64,000 bases of DNA from NCBI RefSeq assembly GCF_030685535.1, contig NZ_CP131599.1:1116001-1180000 (forward strand). Direction: 5' to 3'. The notes below the pieces were generated by a model. It ran no database searches, had not been told where the DNA came from, and saw nothing but the letters and a program-made list of their open reading frames with translations. The position numbers and the translations under genes were made by a program. The first letter of the stretch is position 1. Each line of letters opens with the position of its first letter. This stretch comes from Photobacterium leiognathi (GTDB taxonomy: Bacteria; Pseudomonadota; Gammaproteobacteria; Enterobacterales; Vibrionaceae). Of the stretch, positions 56,731-64,000 are shown one piece after another.

Positions 56731-56815
56731 TTAGTCGGGGAGCCTTGTGCTGAGATCACATCCAATGTGGAACCCGTATTCACTTGAACCAGTTAGTACT
56801 GGCGTAAGGAACTAA
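56731..56815 (+). promoter_or_regulatory. TPP (THI-box) riboswitch
   Basis: The conserved blocks are all present in order: GTCGGGGAGCC, GCTGAGAT, GAACCCG, TTGAACCAG and ACTGGCGTAAGGAACT. The RNA senses thiamine pyrophosphate and lowers expression of thiD downstream. Further stems, TCAATT/AATTGA (56818-56836) and CGCTTAAA/TTTAAGCG (56837-56872), may form the expression platform. Confidence 0.92.
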
Positions 56816-56905
56816 AATCAATTGCTATTTAATTGACGCTTAAAGGTAAGTTTTGATACACGCTTTTAAGCGAGCACTTCTTACGCTTTATTATAGAGAT
56901 ATGCT

Positions 56906-57757
56906 ATGTCAGTCACTTTCAATAAAGCAACAACCCCCATCGTTCTTACCATTGCAGGCTCAGACAGCGGTGGCGGTGCAGGTATCCAAGCAGATATCAA
57001 AGCAATATCAGCCACTGGCGGGTATGCGTGCTCTGTGATTACCGCTATCACCGCACAAAATACCCTTGGGGTTTCTGCCGTTCACCCTATCCCTTTGCCG
57101 ATTATTGAAAAACAGTTAGATGCTGTATTTAGTGATTTAAACATTGTCGCAGTTAAAGTCGGTATGCTTGCTGATAGCGATATCATTGAGCTGGTCGCGG
57201 CGAAAATACGTCAATATAAGCCACGTTTTTTAGTGGTCGATCCTGTGATGATTGCCACCAGCGGTGATCCTTTATTAAAACAAACAGCAATAAAAACCCT
57301 TAAAACAGCACTACTACCGCTTGCTGATAACATTACCCCAAACCTGCCAGAAGCCGCGGCATTAACCCAGTTAGCTATGCCAAATACCCAAGATGGCATG
57401 TTGGCAATGATAGATGAACTACGTTTACTTGGTGCAAAATCAGTATTGCTTAAAGGTGGGCATCTTGAATGCACTAACGAAAGTAATGATGTACTGATTC
57501 TGCCGCAAGAGATAGAAATCTTCTCTGCGCCAAGAATCCAAAGCCGTAATACCCACGGAACAGGTTGTACATTATCATCAGCTATCGCCTCTTATCTTGC
57601 TCAAGGCTATACACTTATGTCTGCCGTACAACTGGCAAAGCACTATATTACCTCGGCAATTGAGTATGCCGATCAGCTCGATATCGGGCATGGTCATGGT
57701 CCTGTTGATCATTTCTTTGCATTACGTTCCAAAACAACGAACAACCACGGCTCTTAA
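56906..57757 (+). CDS. thiD: Hydroxymethylpyrimidine/phosphomethylpyrimidine kinase
   Basis: Cytoplasmic kinase that phosphorylates HMP and HMP-P in thiamine biosynthesis or salvage. Ribokinase-like signatures are [20 protein letters not shown] near residues 14-33, [14 protein letters not shown] near 110, [10 protein letters not shown] near 143 and [20 protein letters not shown] with the catalytic Asp region replaced by the usual GTGC motif. The length is 283 residues, slightly longer than E. coli ThiD. It is the only gene visibly under the TPP riboswitch. No thiE or thiM follows, so other thiamine genes are elsewhere. AGAG precedes the ATG weakly. Confidence 0.93.
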   Translation: MSVTFNKATTPIVLTIAGSDSGGGAGIQADIKAISATGGYACSVITAITAQNTLGVSAVHPIPLPIIEKQLDAVFSDLNIVAVKVGMLADSDIIELVAAKIRQYKPRFLVVDPVMIATSGDPLLKQTAIKTLKTALLPLADNITPNLPEAAALTQLAMPNTQDGMLAMIDELRLLGAKSVLLKGGHLECTNESNDVLILPQEIEIFSAPRIQSRNTHGTGCTLSSAIASYLAQGYTLMSAVQLAKHYITSAIEYADQLDIGHGHGPVDHFFALRSKTTNNHGS

Positions 57758-57778
57758 TCGCTTATTACGACGAAATAT

Positions 57779-57807
57779 CCCTCATATATCAATATGATAA
57801 ATGAGGG
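57779..57807 (+). promoter_or_regulatory. Hairpin covering the ribosome site of a tiny ORF
   Basis: CCCTCAT and ATGAGGG pair over 7 bp, extended by partly paired ATATC/GATAA. The right arm contains GAGGG, the ribosome site of the ORF at 57815, so folding would hide it. It could also mark the thiD transcript end, though no T run follows. Confidence 0.5.
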
Positions 57808-57814
57808 ATAACAC

Positions 57815-57925
57815 ATGAACGAACATCACAACCGCAGTGTAACCACGCTACACTTTGTCATTTTTTTCCTAATTTTATTTATTCTTTTAAGCGGATCACG
57901 CTTATTTCGTCAATTAGCAATTTAG
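57815..57925 (+). CDS. Possible 36-residue single-pass membrane protein
   Basis: Short ORF reading MNEHHNRSVTTLHF followed by VIFFLILFILLSGS and RLFRQLAI. This is a clear pattern of His-rich polar head, one hydrophobic helix and a basic end. GAGGG stands seven bases before the ATG, a very good ribosome site, but it is buried in a hairpin. The ORF is 57 bp after thiD and may be co-transcribed under the TPP riboswitch. I know no family for it. Its size and amphipathic make-up fit regulatory small membrane proteins or toxin-like peptides, but neither is shown. Confidence 0.55.
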   Translation: MNEHHNRSVTTLHFVIFFLILFILLSGSRLFRQLAI

Positions 57926-58122
57926 TGCTATTAGTCTTCTTATTTTTATTTATCTTCAAGTAACATAAATATAACAAGTAATATGGTATTTCGTGATCTA
58001 GCATTAAGTGATAAAGCCTTACTACTCAGATAAGGTTCTTATTTTTATTAGATTGTCAGGATATTTATCTCCAAGCGACTAAATTAGACCTTATTACGGC
58101 TCCCCATCGCTTAGAGAAAAAT

Positions 58123-60540
58123 ATGAACTTAAAACCTTTAGCATTCAGCATTGCCTTACTATGTTCGGTTCCTACTATGGCAGCAAAACCTAATACAGAT
58201 CTTCAGTTAATGCCTTACCCTCAGCAAGTGTCATTAACCAATAGCACCCCTTTAGTAATTGATCGTCATTTCAATGCGCAATTAACGGGCTTCACTTCAC
58301 CACGATTGATCTCATTGGTTGAACGCCTAAATCACCGCATTGAAAGGCAAACAGGGCTGTTTCGCACAACACCTATTCAAACTAAAAACCAAACACCTAC
58401 ACTGACGATTGATGTTAAAGCGCCAGCACCAACAAAAGTGCAACGAGCAAAAGAAGATGAAAGCTACCAGTTAGACGTAACCAGTAAACAAGCCAAATTA
58501 ACGGCTAATACGCCTTATGGTGCAATGCGCGGTATTGAAACCTTCTTGCAGTTGATTCAATCCGATACCAATGGATTCAACATTCCTACCGTCACCATTG
58601 AAGATTCACCTCGCTTCCCTTGGCGCGGAGCATTAATTGATACAGCTCGCCACTTTATTCCTGTTGATGTGATTAAACGTCAACTTGATGGTCTTGCATC
58701 AGCCAAACTCAATACATTCCATTGGCACTTAACCGATGATCAAGGCTGGCGTTTAGAATCTGTTGCCTACCCTAACCTACAAGAGAAAGGCTCAGACGGA
58801 CTCTTTTATACCCGAGAACAAATTAAAGATGTGGTGGCTTATGCCAATAGCCTTGGTATTCGAGTCATTCCAGAAGTGGATTTACCCGGTCATGCTAGCG
58901 CAATTGCCGCGGCTTACCCTAAGCTAATGACCGAAGTACAAGATTATCAAATAGAGCGTAAATGGGGGGTTCATAAACCCTTACTGGATCCGACTAAACC
59001 TGAAGTCTATAAATTCATTAACACCTTAATTAGGGAAGTTACCGAGCTATTTCCTGACGAATATATTCATATTGGTGGTGATGAAGTTGATCCTGAGCAA
59101 TGGAATAACAGTGCTCATGTTCAGCGTTTCATGAAAGAAAATAATTTGAAAGATGCGCTCGCCCTTCACGCTTATTTTAACCAACGCGTCGAGCAGATTT
59201 TAAAACGTCATAAACGAAAAATGATCGGCTGGGATGAAACCTATCACCCAGATCTACCTAAGAGCATTGTGATCCAATCATGGCGTGGTCACGACTCTTT
59301 AGGTGAATCTGCTAATGATGGTTATCAAGGTATTCTTTCCACGGGCTACTACATTGATCAGGCGCAACCTGCTGCAATGCACTATCGTAATGATCCGATG
59401 CCAAAGCCACTTCAAGTCAATGATGTCATTGCCGAAGGTGAGCAATGGCAAACTTGGGCGTTTTCTGCTCCTCGTAAAAAAGGCAGTCCCGTTACAGGAA
59501 CATTTACTTTGATCACTGCGAAAGATGGCACTCAACGTGGCTTTATCGATTACAAAGGTAAATCCCGTCGTGCGATTTTTGATATTCAAAGCATTAAGGG
59601 TGTCACCCAATTTTGGATGGATTCTTGGATGGGTAAAACCATACCTAAAGTAGTGCTAAAAGATGGCGTACTAACTGGTGATATGCAGGTCGGTAATGCC
59701 AACTATCCAATGACAGGAAAGCTAATTGCAGCTTCAAACATCGAAGGTAGTCAATATCCAACCGCACCCAAGCCAGTTGAATTGAAGCAAAAACAACAAG
59801 ATCGCATTCTTGGTGGTGAAATCACTTTATGGGCTGAAAACGTTAAATACGATACGCTTGAATTACGCATGTGGCCTCGCTCTTACGTGATTGCCGAGCG
59901 TCTATGGTCTGATGCTTCTATTACAGATGAAGATAGCATGTATCAGCGTATGGAAACCATGGATGATTGGTCAACACTATCGGTAGGATTACAACATCAA
60001 TGGAATAGTATGGTAGGGCTAAAGCGTCTTGCTAACGGACATGATATTGCGCCACTGCAAGTGCTATCAGAAGCGATTGAACAAGCACAATACTATCATC
60101 GCCACCATGAGAAATGGGTGAACGAAAACTATGATCAATTCGATCCTCTCAATCGCTTAGCAGATACCTTACCACCCGAAAGTTTAGAAGTTAGAGCGTT
60201 AACACAAAAGGTAAATGCCTTTGTGAAAGATCCAAATAACGCAACGCTAAGCACAGATATTAAAGCAATGTTCCAACGTTGGGCTGATAATACCCAAGCG
60301 GTGATGCCAATTATTGCTAGCAACCACTTACTTACCCAAGTTGAACCTATTGTTCAGCAAGTTGATTTGTTATCACGCACGGGGATTGAGTTAGTCGATA
60401 TTATTCAATCAGGTAAAAAGCTCGACCAAAAGCAAATCATCACAATTAAACAAATGATTGCTAAAGCAAAACCGATCCAAGATGAATTAATCGTGGCTAT
60501 TGTCTACCCAGTAGAAACGCTACTGAGTCATGCTTACTAA
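58123..60540 (+). CDS. Beta-N-acetylhexosaminidase, GH20
   Basis: Exported glycosidase that releases N-acetylglucosamine from chitin oligomers or other glycans. The signal peptide MNLKPLAFSIALLCSVPTMA is followed by an N-terminal GH20b domain to about residue 155. The catalytic barrel has PRFPWRGALIDTARHFIPVD, FHWHLTDDQGWRLE and the Asp-Glu pair in YIHIGGDEVDPEQW near 320. An inserted domain at about residues 430-550 (ITAKDGTQRGFIDYKGKSRR) splits the barrel before LGGEITLWAENV. The C-terminal helical part is about 200 residues. The length of 805 is usual for vibrio hexosaminidases with this insert. It is a lone gene. Confidence 0.92.
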   Translation: MNLKPLAFSIALLCSVPTMAAKPNTDLQLMPYPQQVSLTNSTPLVIDRHFNAQLTGFTSPRLISLVERLNHRIERQTGLFRTTPIQTKNQTPTLTIDVKAPAPTKVQRAKEDESYQLDVTSKQAKLTANTPYGAMRGIETFLQLIQSDTNGFNIPTVTIEDSPRFPWRGALIDTARHFIPVDVIKRQLDGLASAKLNTFHWHLTDDQGWRLESVAYPNLQEKGSDGLFYTREQIKDVVAYANSLGIRVIPEVDLPGHASAIAAAYPKLMTEVQDYQIERKWGVHKPLLDPTKPEVYKFINTLIREVTELFPDEYIHIGGDEVDPEQWNNSAHVQRFMKENNLKDALALHAYFNQRVEQILKRHKRKMIGWDETYHPDLPKSIVIQSWRGHDSLGESANDGYQGILSTGYYIDQAQPAAMHYRNDPMPKPLQVNDVIAEGEQWQTWAFSAPRKKGSPVTGTFTLITAKDGTQRGFIDYKGKSRRAIFDIQSIKGVTQFWMDSWMGKTIPKVVLKDGVLTGDMQVGNANYPMTGKLIAASNIEGSQYPTAPKPVELKQKQQDRILGGEITLWAENVKYDTLELRMWPRSYVIAERLWSDASITDEDSMYQRMETMDDWSTLSVGLQHQWNSMVGLKRLANGHDIAPLQVLSEAIEQAQYYHRHHEKWVNENYDQFDPLNRLADTLPPESLEVRALTQKVNAFVKDPNNATLSTDIKAMFQRWADNTQAVMPIIASNHLLTQVEPIVQQVDLLSRTGIELVDIIQSGKKLDQKQIITIKQMIAKAKPIQDELIVAIVYPVETLLSHAY

Positions 60541-60556
60541 CAGCTATAACCATTAA

Positions 60557-60585
60557 TAAAAAAGGAGCCAATTGGCTCCTTTTCT
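60557..60585. terminator. Bidirectional terminator between hexosaminidase and kef genes
   Basis: AAAAGGAGCC and GGCTCCTTTT pair over 10 bp around AATT, with A and T runs on both sides. The convergent kef gene ends 17 bp further. Confidence 0.85.
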
Positions 60586-60601
60586 TTTACGTATCAAGCA
60601 A

Positions 60602-62542
60602 TTAACTTTCGTGTTTATCCACTAAATCTTGCTCAACTTCTTCATTGAATCGCTTTGGCGGCGGTGTCCAACCACGCTCAGACTTAGTATGTTTGTCCGT
60701 ACGTTCTTGTTTCATTGCCTCACCTAAAGTGGACTCTAGCTGCATGAATAGCTCAACATAAGAGGTATTAAAGCGATCTTCATCAGTACTTTCTGCCCAT
60801 GTTTGATACAGCTTCTCTTTACTCTTCGCTTCTGTTTCCACAAAGGTTGCTTTTTGCTGCTCAGCTCTAAATGGGTGTACACCAAGGTTTTTCAGTGCTT
60901 CAGTACCTAATGCCAATGCAGAACGGTAAGTTTCACTGATCACATAATCAGCACCAGCACAGCGAAGTGAATAGTGATGACCACGATCATAAGCTCGGGC
61001 TAAAACACGTACATTCGGGTATGTCTGCTTCACATAATGCACCAGCTCTGTCGCGCGATCTTTATCGTCAATAGCAACAATGAATAATTTTGCTTCTTCA
61101 ATTCCCGCGGTATGTAACAAGTCATGGCGCGTTGCATCACCAAAGAAACTCTTAATGTTAATTTGACGCATGTTATCAATTTGCGTTACCGAGTGGTCGA
61201 GCACCACGGTTTTTACACCGTTCGATGCCAATAAGCGGTTAACGATTTGACCAAAACGACCAATACCAGCAATGATCACTTTACCTTGTTCATCAATTTC
61301 ATCGGCTTCTCGTTCATTCTTCGCTTCACTAAAGCGCGGCAAAATAACGCGATCAAACAAGATAAATAAGCCCGGAGTTAGGAACATCGACAACGCCACA
61401 ACTAGCGATAACGTCTGGCTTATTGACTCAGGCAGTACATTGTTTTGTACGGTATAGCTTAATAATACAAAGCCAAATTCACCAGCTTGTGCCAGACTTA
61501 GTGCAAATAACCAGCGATCACTTCCCTTCACTTTGAAGATAAACGATAGCAATAACAGCACCAAAAACTTCACTAGCATCACACCAACAGTAATGCCAAT
61601 AACAGTACCGAATTGATCAAACAGCACGCTAAAGTCGATACCCGCACCGACAGTGATAAAGAATAATCCTAATAACAAACCTTTAAATGGCTCGATATTT
61701 GATTCTAATTCATGTCTAAATTCACTGTTTGCCAGCACCACACCCGCAAGGAAAGTACCTAATGCTGGTGATAAACCGATCAAACTCATTAATGCCGCAA
61801 TACCAATCACTAGCATCAATGCCGTTGCGGTGAAGATTTCACGTAAGCCTGATGAAGCAACAAAACGGAACAATGGACGACTTAAATAATGCCCACCAAC
61901 AACCACACCAGCAATCGCAAGAATAACCACAATCGCATAAGCCCAGCCAGGAAGCCCTGCCACTAAACTAAGCTCTTCATGATGCTCTGCCGCTTTTGCC
62001 ACTACCGCTTGTGATTTTTCCACCAGCTCAGGAACAGCTAATAGTGGGATCAACGCCAGCATTGGGATCACAGCAATATCTTGGAATAACAAAACAGAAA
62101 ACGCACTTTTACCACCTTCTGTTTTGCTAAGCCCTTTCTCGCTGAAAGTTTGCAGTACAATCGCTGTAGAAGAGAGCGAAAAGATAAGGCCGATAGCAAG
62201 TGCATAAGACCATGCAATATCAAACAGGTGCGCAATCCCCATAACCGCAAGTGCGGTCACAATCACCTGCAAGCCACCTAAGCCTAATAAGCGATGTCGC
62301 ATACCCCATAGAATTTTGGGTTCAAGCTCTAAACCCACCACAAACAGCATCATCACCACGCCAAATTCGGCAAAGTGCTGAATCGTTGTCGTTTCGCTAC
62401 CAACTAAACCGATCACAGGGCCAATCACGACCCCTGCAATTAAATAACCCAATACCGAGCCTAAACCTAATCGCTTAGCTAACGGTACGGCAATAACAGC
62501 TGCCACCAAATAGATGAAAGCCTGTAGAAAATAACCTGTCAT
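60602..62542 (-). CDS. Kef-type glutathione-regulated K+ efflux antiporter
   Basis: CPA2 monovalent cation antiporter, normally opened by glutathione conjugates to acidify the cytoplasm during electrophile stress. The membrane domain has about 12-13 helices over residues 1-390, with LGYLIAGVVIGPVIGLVG and GLSPALGTFLAGVVLANSEFRHELE. A RCK/KTN domain follows, with GKVIIAGIGRFGQIVNRLLA (a Rossmann GxGxxG) and the DDKDRATELVHYVKQTYP segment. The acidic tail ends DLVDKHES. The length is 646 residues. It could be KefB or KefC; the sequence alone does not decide. It starts 10 bp after a quinone-reductase-like gene, the usual ancillary subunit. Confidence 0.9.
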   Translation of the reverse strand: MTGYFLQAFIYLVAAVIAVPLAKRLGLGSVLGYLIAGVVIGPVIGLVGSETTTIQHFAEFGVVMMLFVVGLELEPKILWGMRHRLLGLGGLQVIVTALAVMGIAHLFDIAWSYALAIGLIFSLSSTAIVLQTFSEKGLSKTEGGKSAFSVLLFQDIAVIPMLALIPLLAVPELVEKSQAVVAKAAEHHEELSLVAGLPGWAYAIVVILAIAGVVVGGHYLSRPLFRFVASSGLREIFTATALMLVIGIAALMSLIGLSPALGTFLAGVVLANSEFRHELESNIEPFKGLLLGLFFITVGAGIDFSVLFDQFGTVIGITVGVMLVKFLVLLLLSFIFKVKGSDRWLFALSLAQAGEFGFVLLSYTVQNNVLPESISQTLSLVVALSMFLTPGLFILFDRVILPRFSEAKNEREADEIDEQGKVIIAGIGRFGQIVNRLLASNGVKTVVLDHSVTQIDNMRQINIKSFFGDATRHDLLHTAGIEEAKLFIVAIDDKDRATELVHYVKQTYPNVRVLARAYDRGHHYSLRCAGADYVISETYRSALALGTEALKNLGVHPFRAEQQKATFVETEAKSKEKLYQTWAESTDEDRFNTSYVELFMQLESTLGEAMKQERTDKHTKSERGWTPPPKRFNEEVEQDLVDKHES

Positions 62543-62552
62543 TATGCGCTCT

Positions 62553-63167
62553 CTATTTAATGATCAACTCTAAGCTATGATTCATCTTTGATAACTTACT
62601 TGCCACATCGTAGTTAAACTTATTATCTTGAATCGCAATTAGCACTTTTTTCCAGTTCTGAATATGTTGTTCGATACGACGTTCTTCATTAGCTGTACCT
62701 GCCCCAAACAAAGCAAACGGAGCAAGAAAATCCATGCCAGTTAATTCAGCCATTTGCTCTAACGGCTGTAATAGCTCACGAATAGTAAAATGGTTAAAAC
62801 CATCTTTACGATAGCTTGATTCAGACCCTCCTGCGGTTAAGGCACAGAAGAATTTTTTACCAACGAGAGCGTTCCCTTCACTACCATAAGCAAAGCCATA
62901 TTCCAGCACTAAATCTTGCCATTCTTTTAATAGCGATGGTGTGGAATACCAGTATAAAGGGAACATAAACACAATAATGTCATGTTCAATGAGTCGCTGC
63001 TGCTCTCTATCAATATCAATACGATAAGTTGGATATTCTGCGTATAAATCGACGCAAGTCACATTGGCGATCGTTTTTGATGCATTAAACAACGGCACAT
63101 TAATTTCTGAACGATTTTGTGACGGATGAGCAAATAAAATCAGTATTTTCGGTTGAGACTCAGGCAT
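62553..63167 (-). CDS. NAD(P)H-dependent oxidoreductase, Kef ancillary subunit type
   Basis: Flavodoxin-like FMN oxidoreductase of the MdaB/KefF/KefG family. The typical N terminus KILILFAHPSQNRSEIN is followed by DIIVFMFPLYWYSTPSLLKEWQDLVL, GKKFFCALTAGGSESSY and PLEQMAELTGMDFLAPF. In E. coli, KefF and KefG bind Kef channels and are required for full activity, and KefG is encoded next to KefB. Here it precedes the kef gene by 10 bp on the same strand, so a KefG-like partner is the best reading. The length is 204 residues. No ribosome site anomaly is seen. Confidence 0.87.
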   Translation of the reverse strand: MPESQPKILILFAHPSQNRSEINVPLFNASKTIANVTCVDLYAEYPTYRIDIDREQQRLIEHDIIVFMFPLYWYSTPSLLKEWQDLVLEYGFAYGSEGNALVGKKFFCALTAGGSESSYRKDGFNHFTIRELLQPLEQMAELTGMDFLAPFALFGAGTANEERRIEQHIQNWKKVLIAIQDNKFNYDVASKLSKMNHSLELIIK

Positions 63168-63323
63168 AGTTTTCCTGTTTTAATCATTATTTATCTACGA
63201 CTGCAATGTGACACTCAATAGCGCCTAAAGTTCCACATAACACATACAAACAACAATTTACATTCTTTCAAGGGATAATATTGTATATCAAAACAGCTTT
63301 TTATTACTGCTAAAAAGCAATAA

Positions 63324-64000
63324 CTATTTCATATAGCCGTTATTAGACTTTGAAATAAACCCTGCATTTTCATCAATACGGCTGGGCGGCACTCCAAAAT
63401 AGCGTTTAAATTCACGGCTAAACTGTGCTGCACTTTCATAGCCAACCCGCTGCGCTGCTAAATTAGCCGCTAATCCTTCCTGCAGCATATGGTTTTTTGC
63501 ATGATTTAAACGGATCTTTTTGATGTACTGCAACGGAGGATCAGTCACCACTTGCTTAAACACTTTATGAAAAACAGAAACACTCATACCTGCCATCTCA
63601 GCCAGATCATTCACATTCAGCTTTTGAGCATAGTTGCCCTGTATAAAGCTAAGCACTGATGCAATTTTTGCCAATGAGCTATCTTGCTCACAATAATGCG
63701 CTAATAAATAGCCCTGATCACTTTGCAATAAATAATAAAAGAAACGTCGAAGCAAAGCCGTACCGAGTACTTTAGTATCAAGAGGATTATGCAAAATTGA
63801 TAATAATTCCAACATACAAAGGTACATTGCTTCTGTCATTTGCGATGTCGCCACACCACAGCGCGTATCTTCAGTTTTCCAATACGGATGCTCAGATTGC
63901 ATGATTGAGACTAACTCTCTGATAACATTAATATCTAAATCAATATTTATCCCCATTAATGGTGTCTCTGGTGACGCAAAAGTCTCAAAACTAATAGGAT
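63324..64000 (-). CDS. AraC-family transcriptional regulator, 5' end beyond window
   Basis: Regulator with a C-terminal double helix-turn-helix: LNVNDLAEMAGMSVSVFHKVFK near the middle and AAQRVGYESAAQFSREFKRYFG near the end. The N-terminal part matches the AraC_N (cupin-like) domain, with AMYLCMLELLSILHNPLDTKV and LRRFFYYLLQSDQGYLL. An ATG at 63956 is not the true start: the frame stays open to the window edge and reads ISFETFASPETPLMGINIDLD, which is typical of this domain. So about 90 N-terminal residues lie outside. It could control the NAD(P)H oxidoreductase next door, 156 bp away on the same strand, but that is only inference. Confidence 0.88.
   Translation of the reverse strand, partial: PISFETFASPETPLMGINIDLDINVIRELVSIMQSEHPYWKTEDTRCGVATSQMTEAMYLCMLELLSILHNPLDTKVLGTALLRRFFYYLLQSDQGYLLAHYCEQDSSLAKIASVLSFIQGNYAQKLNVNDLAEMAGMSVSVFHKVFKQVVTDPPLQYIKKIRLNHAKNHMLQEGLAANLAAQRVGYESAAQFSREFKRYFGVPPSRIDENAGFISKSNNGYMK

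Noticed and set aside
1..64000. tRNA, rRNA, CRISPR, prophage or complete insertion sequence
   Set aside because: No cloverleaf, rRNA block, regularly spaced repeat, integrase or transposase was found on reading; a tRNA or profile scan was not possible.

Overview
The window looks like chromosomal DNA of a marine gammaproteobacterium of the family Vibrionaceae, most likely Photobacterium. The base composition is AT-rich. The gene set is typical of that group: CqsA/CqsS quorum sensing, a second SecD/SecF pair behind a VemP-like arrest peptide, betaine genes, a Fe-S photolyase with CRY-DASH, and a bacterial TrmY homologue. I see no rRNA, tRNA, CRISPR array, prophage or intact insertion sequence. 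Genus is inferred from gene content and my memory of protein families; no database was searched.

Layout. 1-1359: betaine aldehyde dehydrogenase (cut by the edge) and BetI. 1727-5015: CAI-1 receptor CqsS converging on the CAI-1 synthase cqsA, whose frame is broken at a run of eight A. 5223-10559: HAD phosphatase, a LemA/TPM-domain operon, a GIN-domain secreted protein and an acyltransferase. 10708-16750: a hypothetical protein, oligopeptidase B, GlpM, small membrane or unknown proteins and a VirK/YbjX protein. 16834-20217: divergent ppsA and ppsR. 20305-28097: LprI-like protein, beta-propeller secreted protein, MaoC hydratase, lipoate ligase and a CDF metal transporter. 28331-33907: broken small lipoprotein, secF, secD, vemP-like gene and nupC. 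34382-38044: thioredoxin 2 with an odd active site, DyP peroxidase and a lipoprotein. 38190-44676: broken pldB with a patatin, then an ABC1 kinase/photolyase/CRY-DASH operon. 44841-51479: POT transporter, TrmY, DCC protein, chemoreceptor and a secreted protein. 51543-56314: TonB receptor, YfiR-like gene with an internal amber codon, and a diguanylate cyclase. 56731-57925: TPP riboswitch, thiD and a tiny membrane ORF. 58123-64000: hexosaminidase, a Kef-type K+ efflux operon and a partial AraC regulator.

The points most worth a second look are four otherwise well preserved genes that each carry one lesion (cqsA, a small lipoprotein, pldB and the yfiR-like gene); the vemP-secD-secF module, with a hairpin formed by the last codons of vemP; a dispersed repeat family with 20-24 bp inverted ends, present as two full copies and one collapsed tip-to-tip palindrome; and a structured, unidentified leader before nupC. 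The four lesions could be real decay, phase variation or sequence error, and raw reads would decide. If real, this strain would keep the CAI-1 receptor without a normal synthase, and would lack the periplasmic brake on one c-di-GMP synthase.
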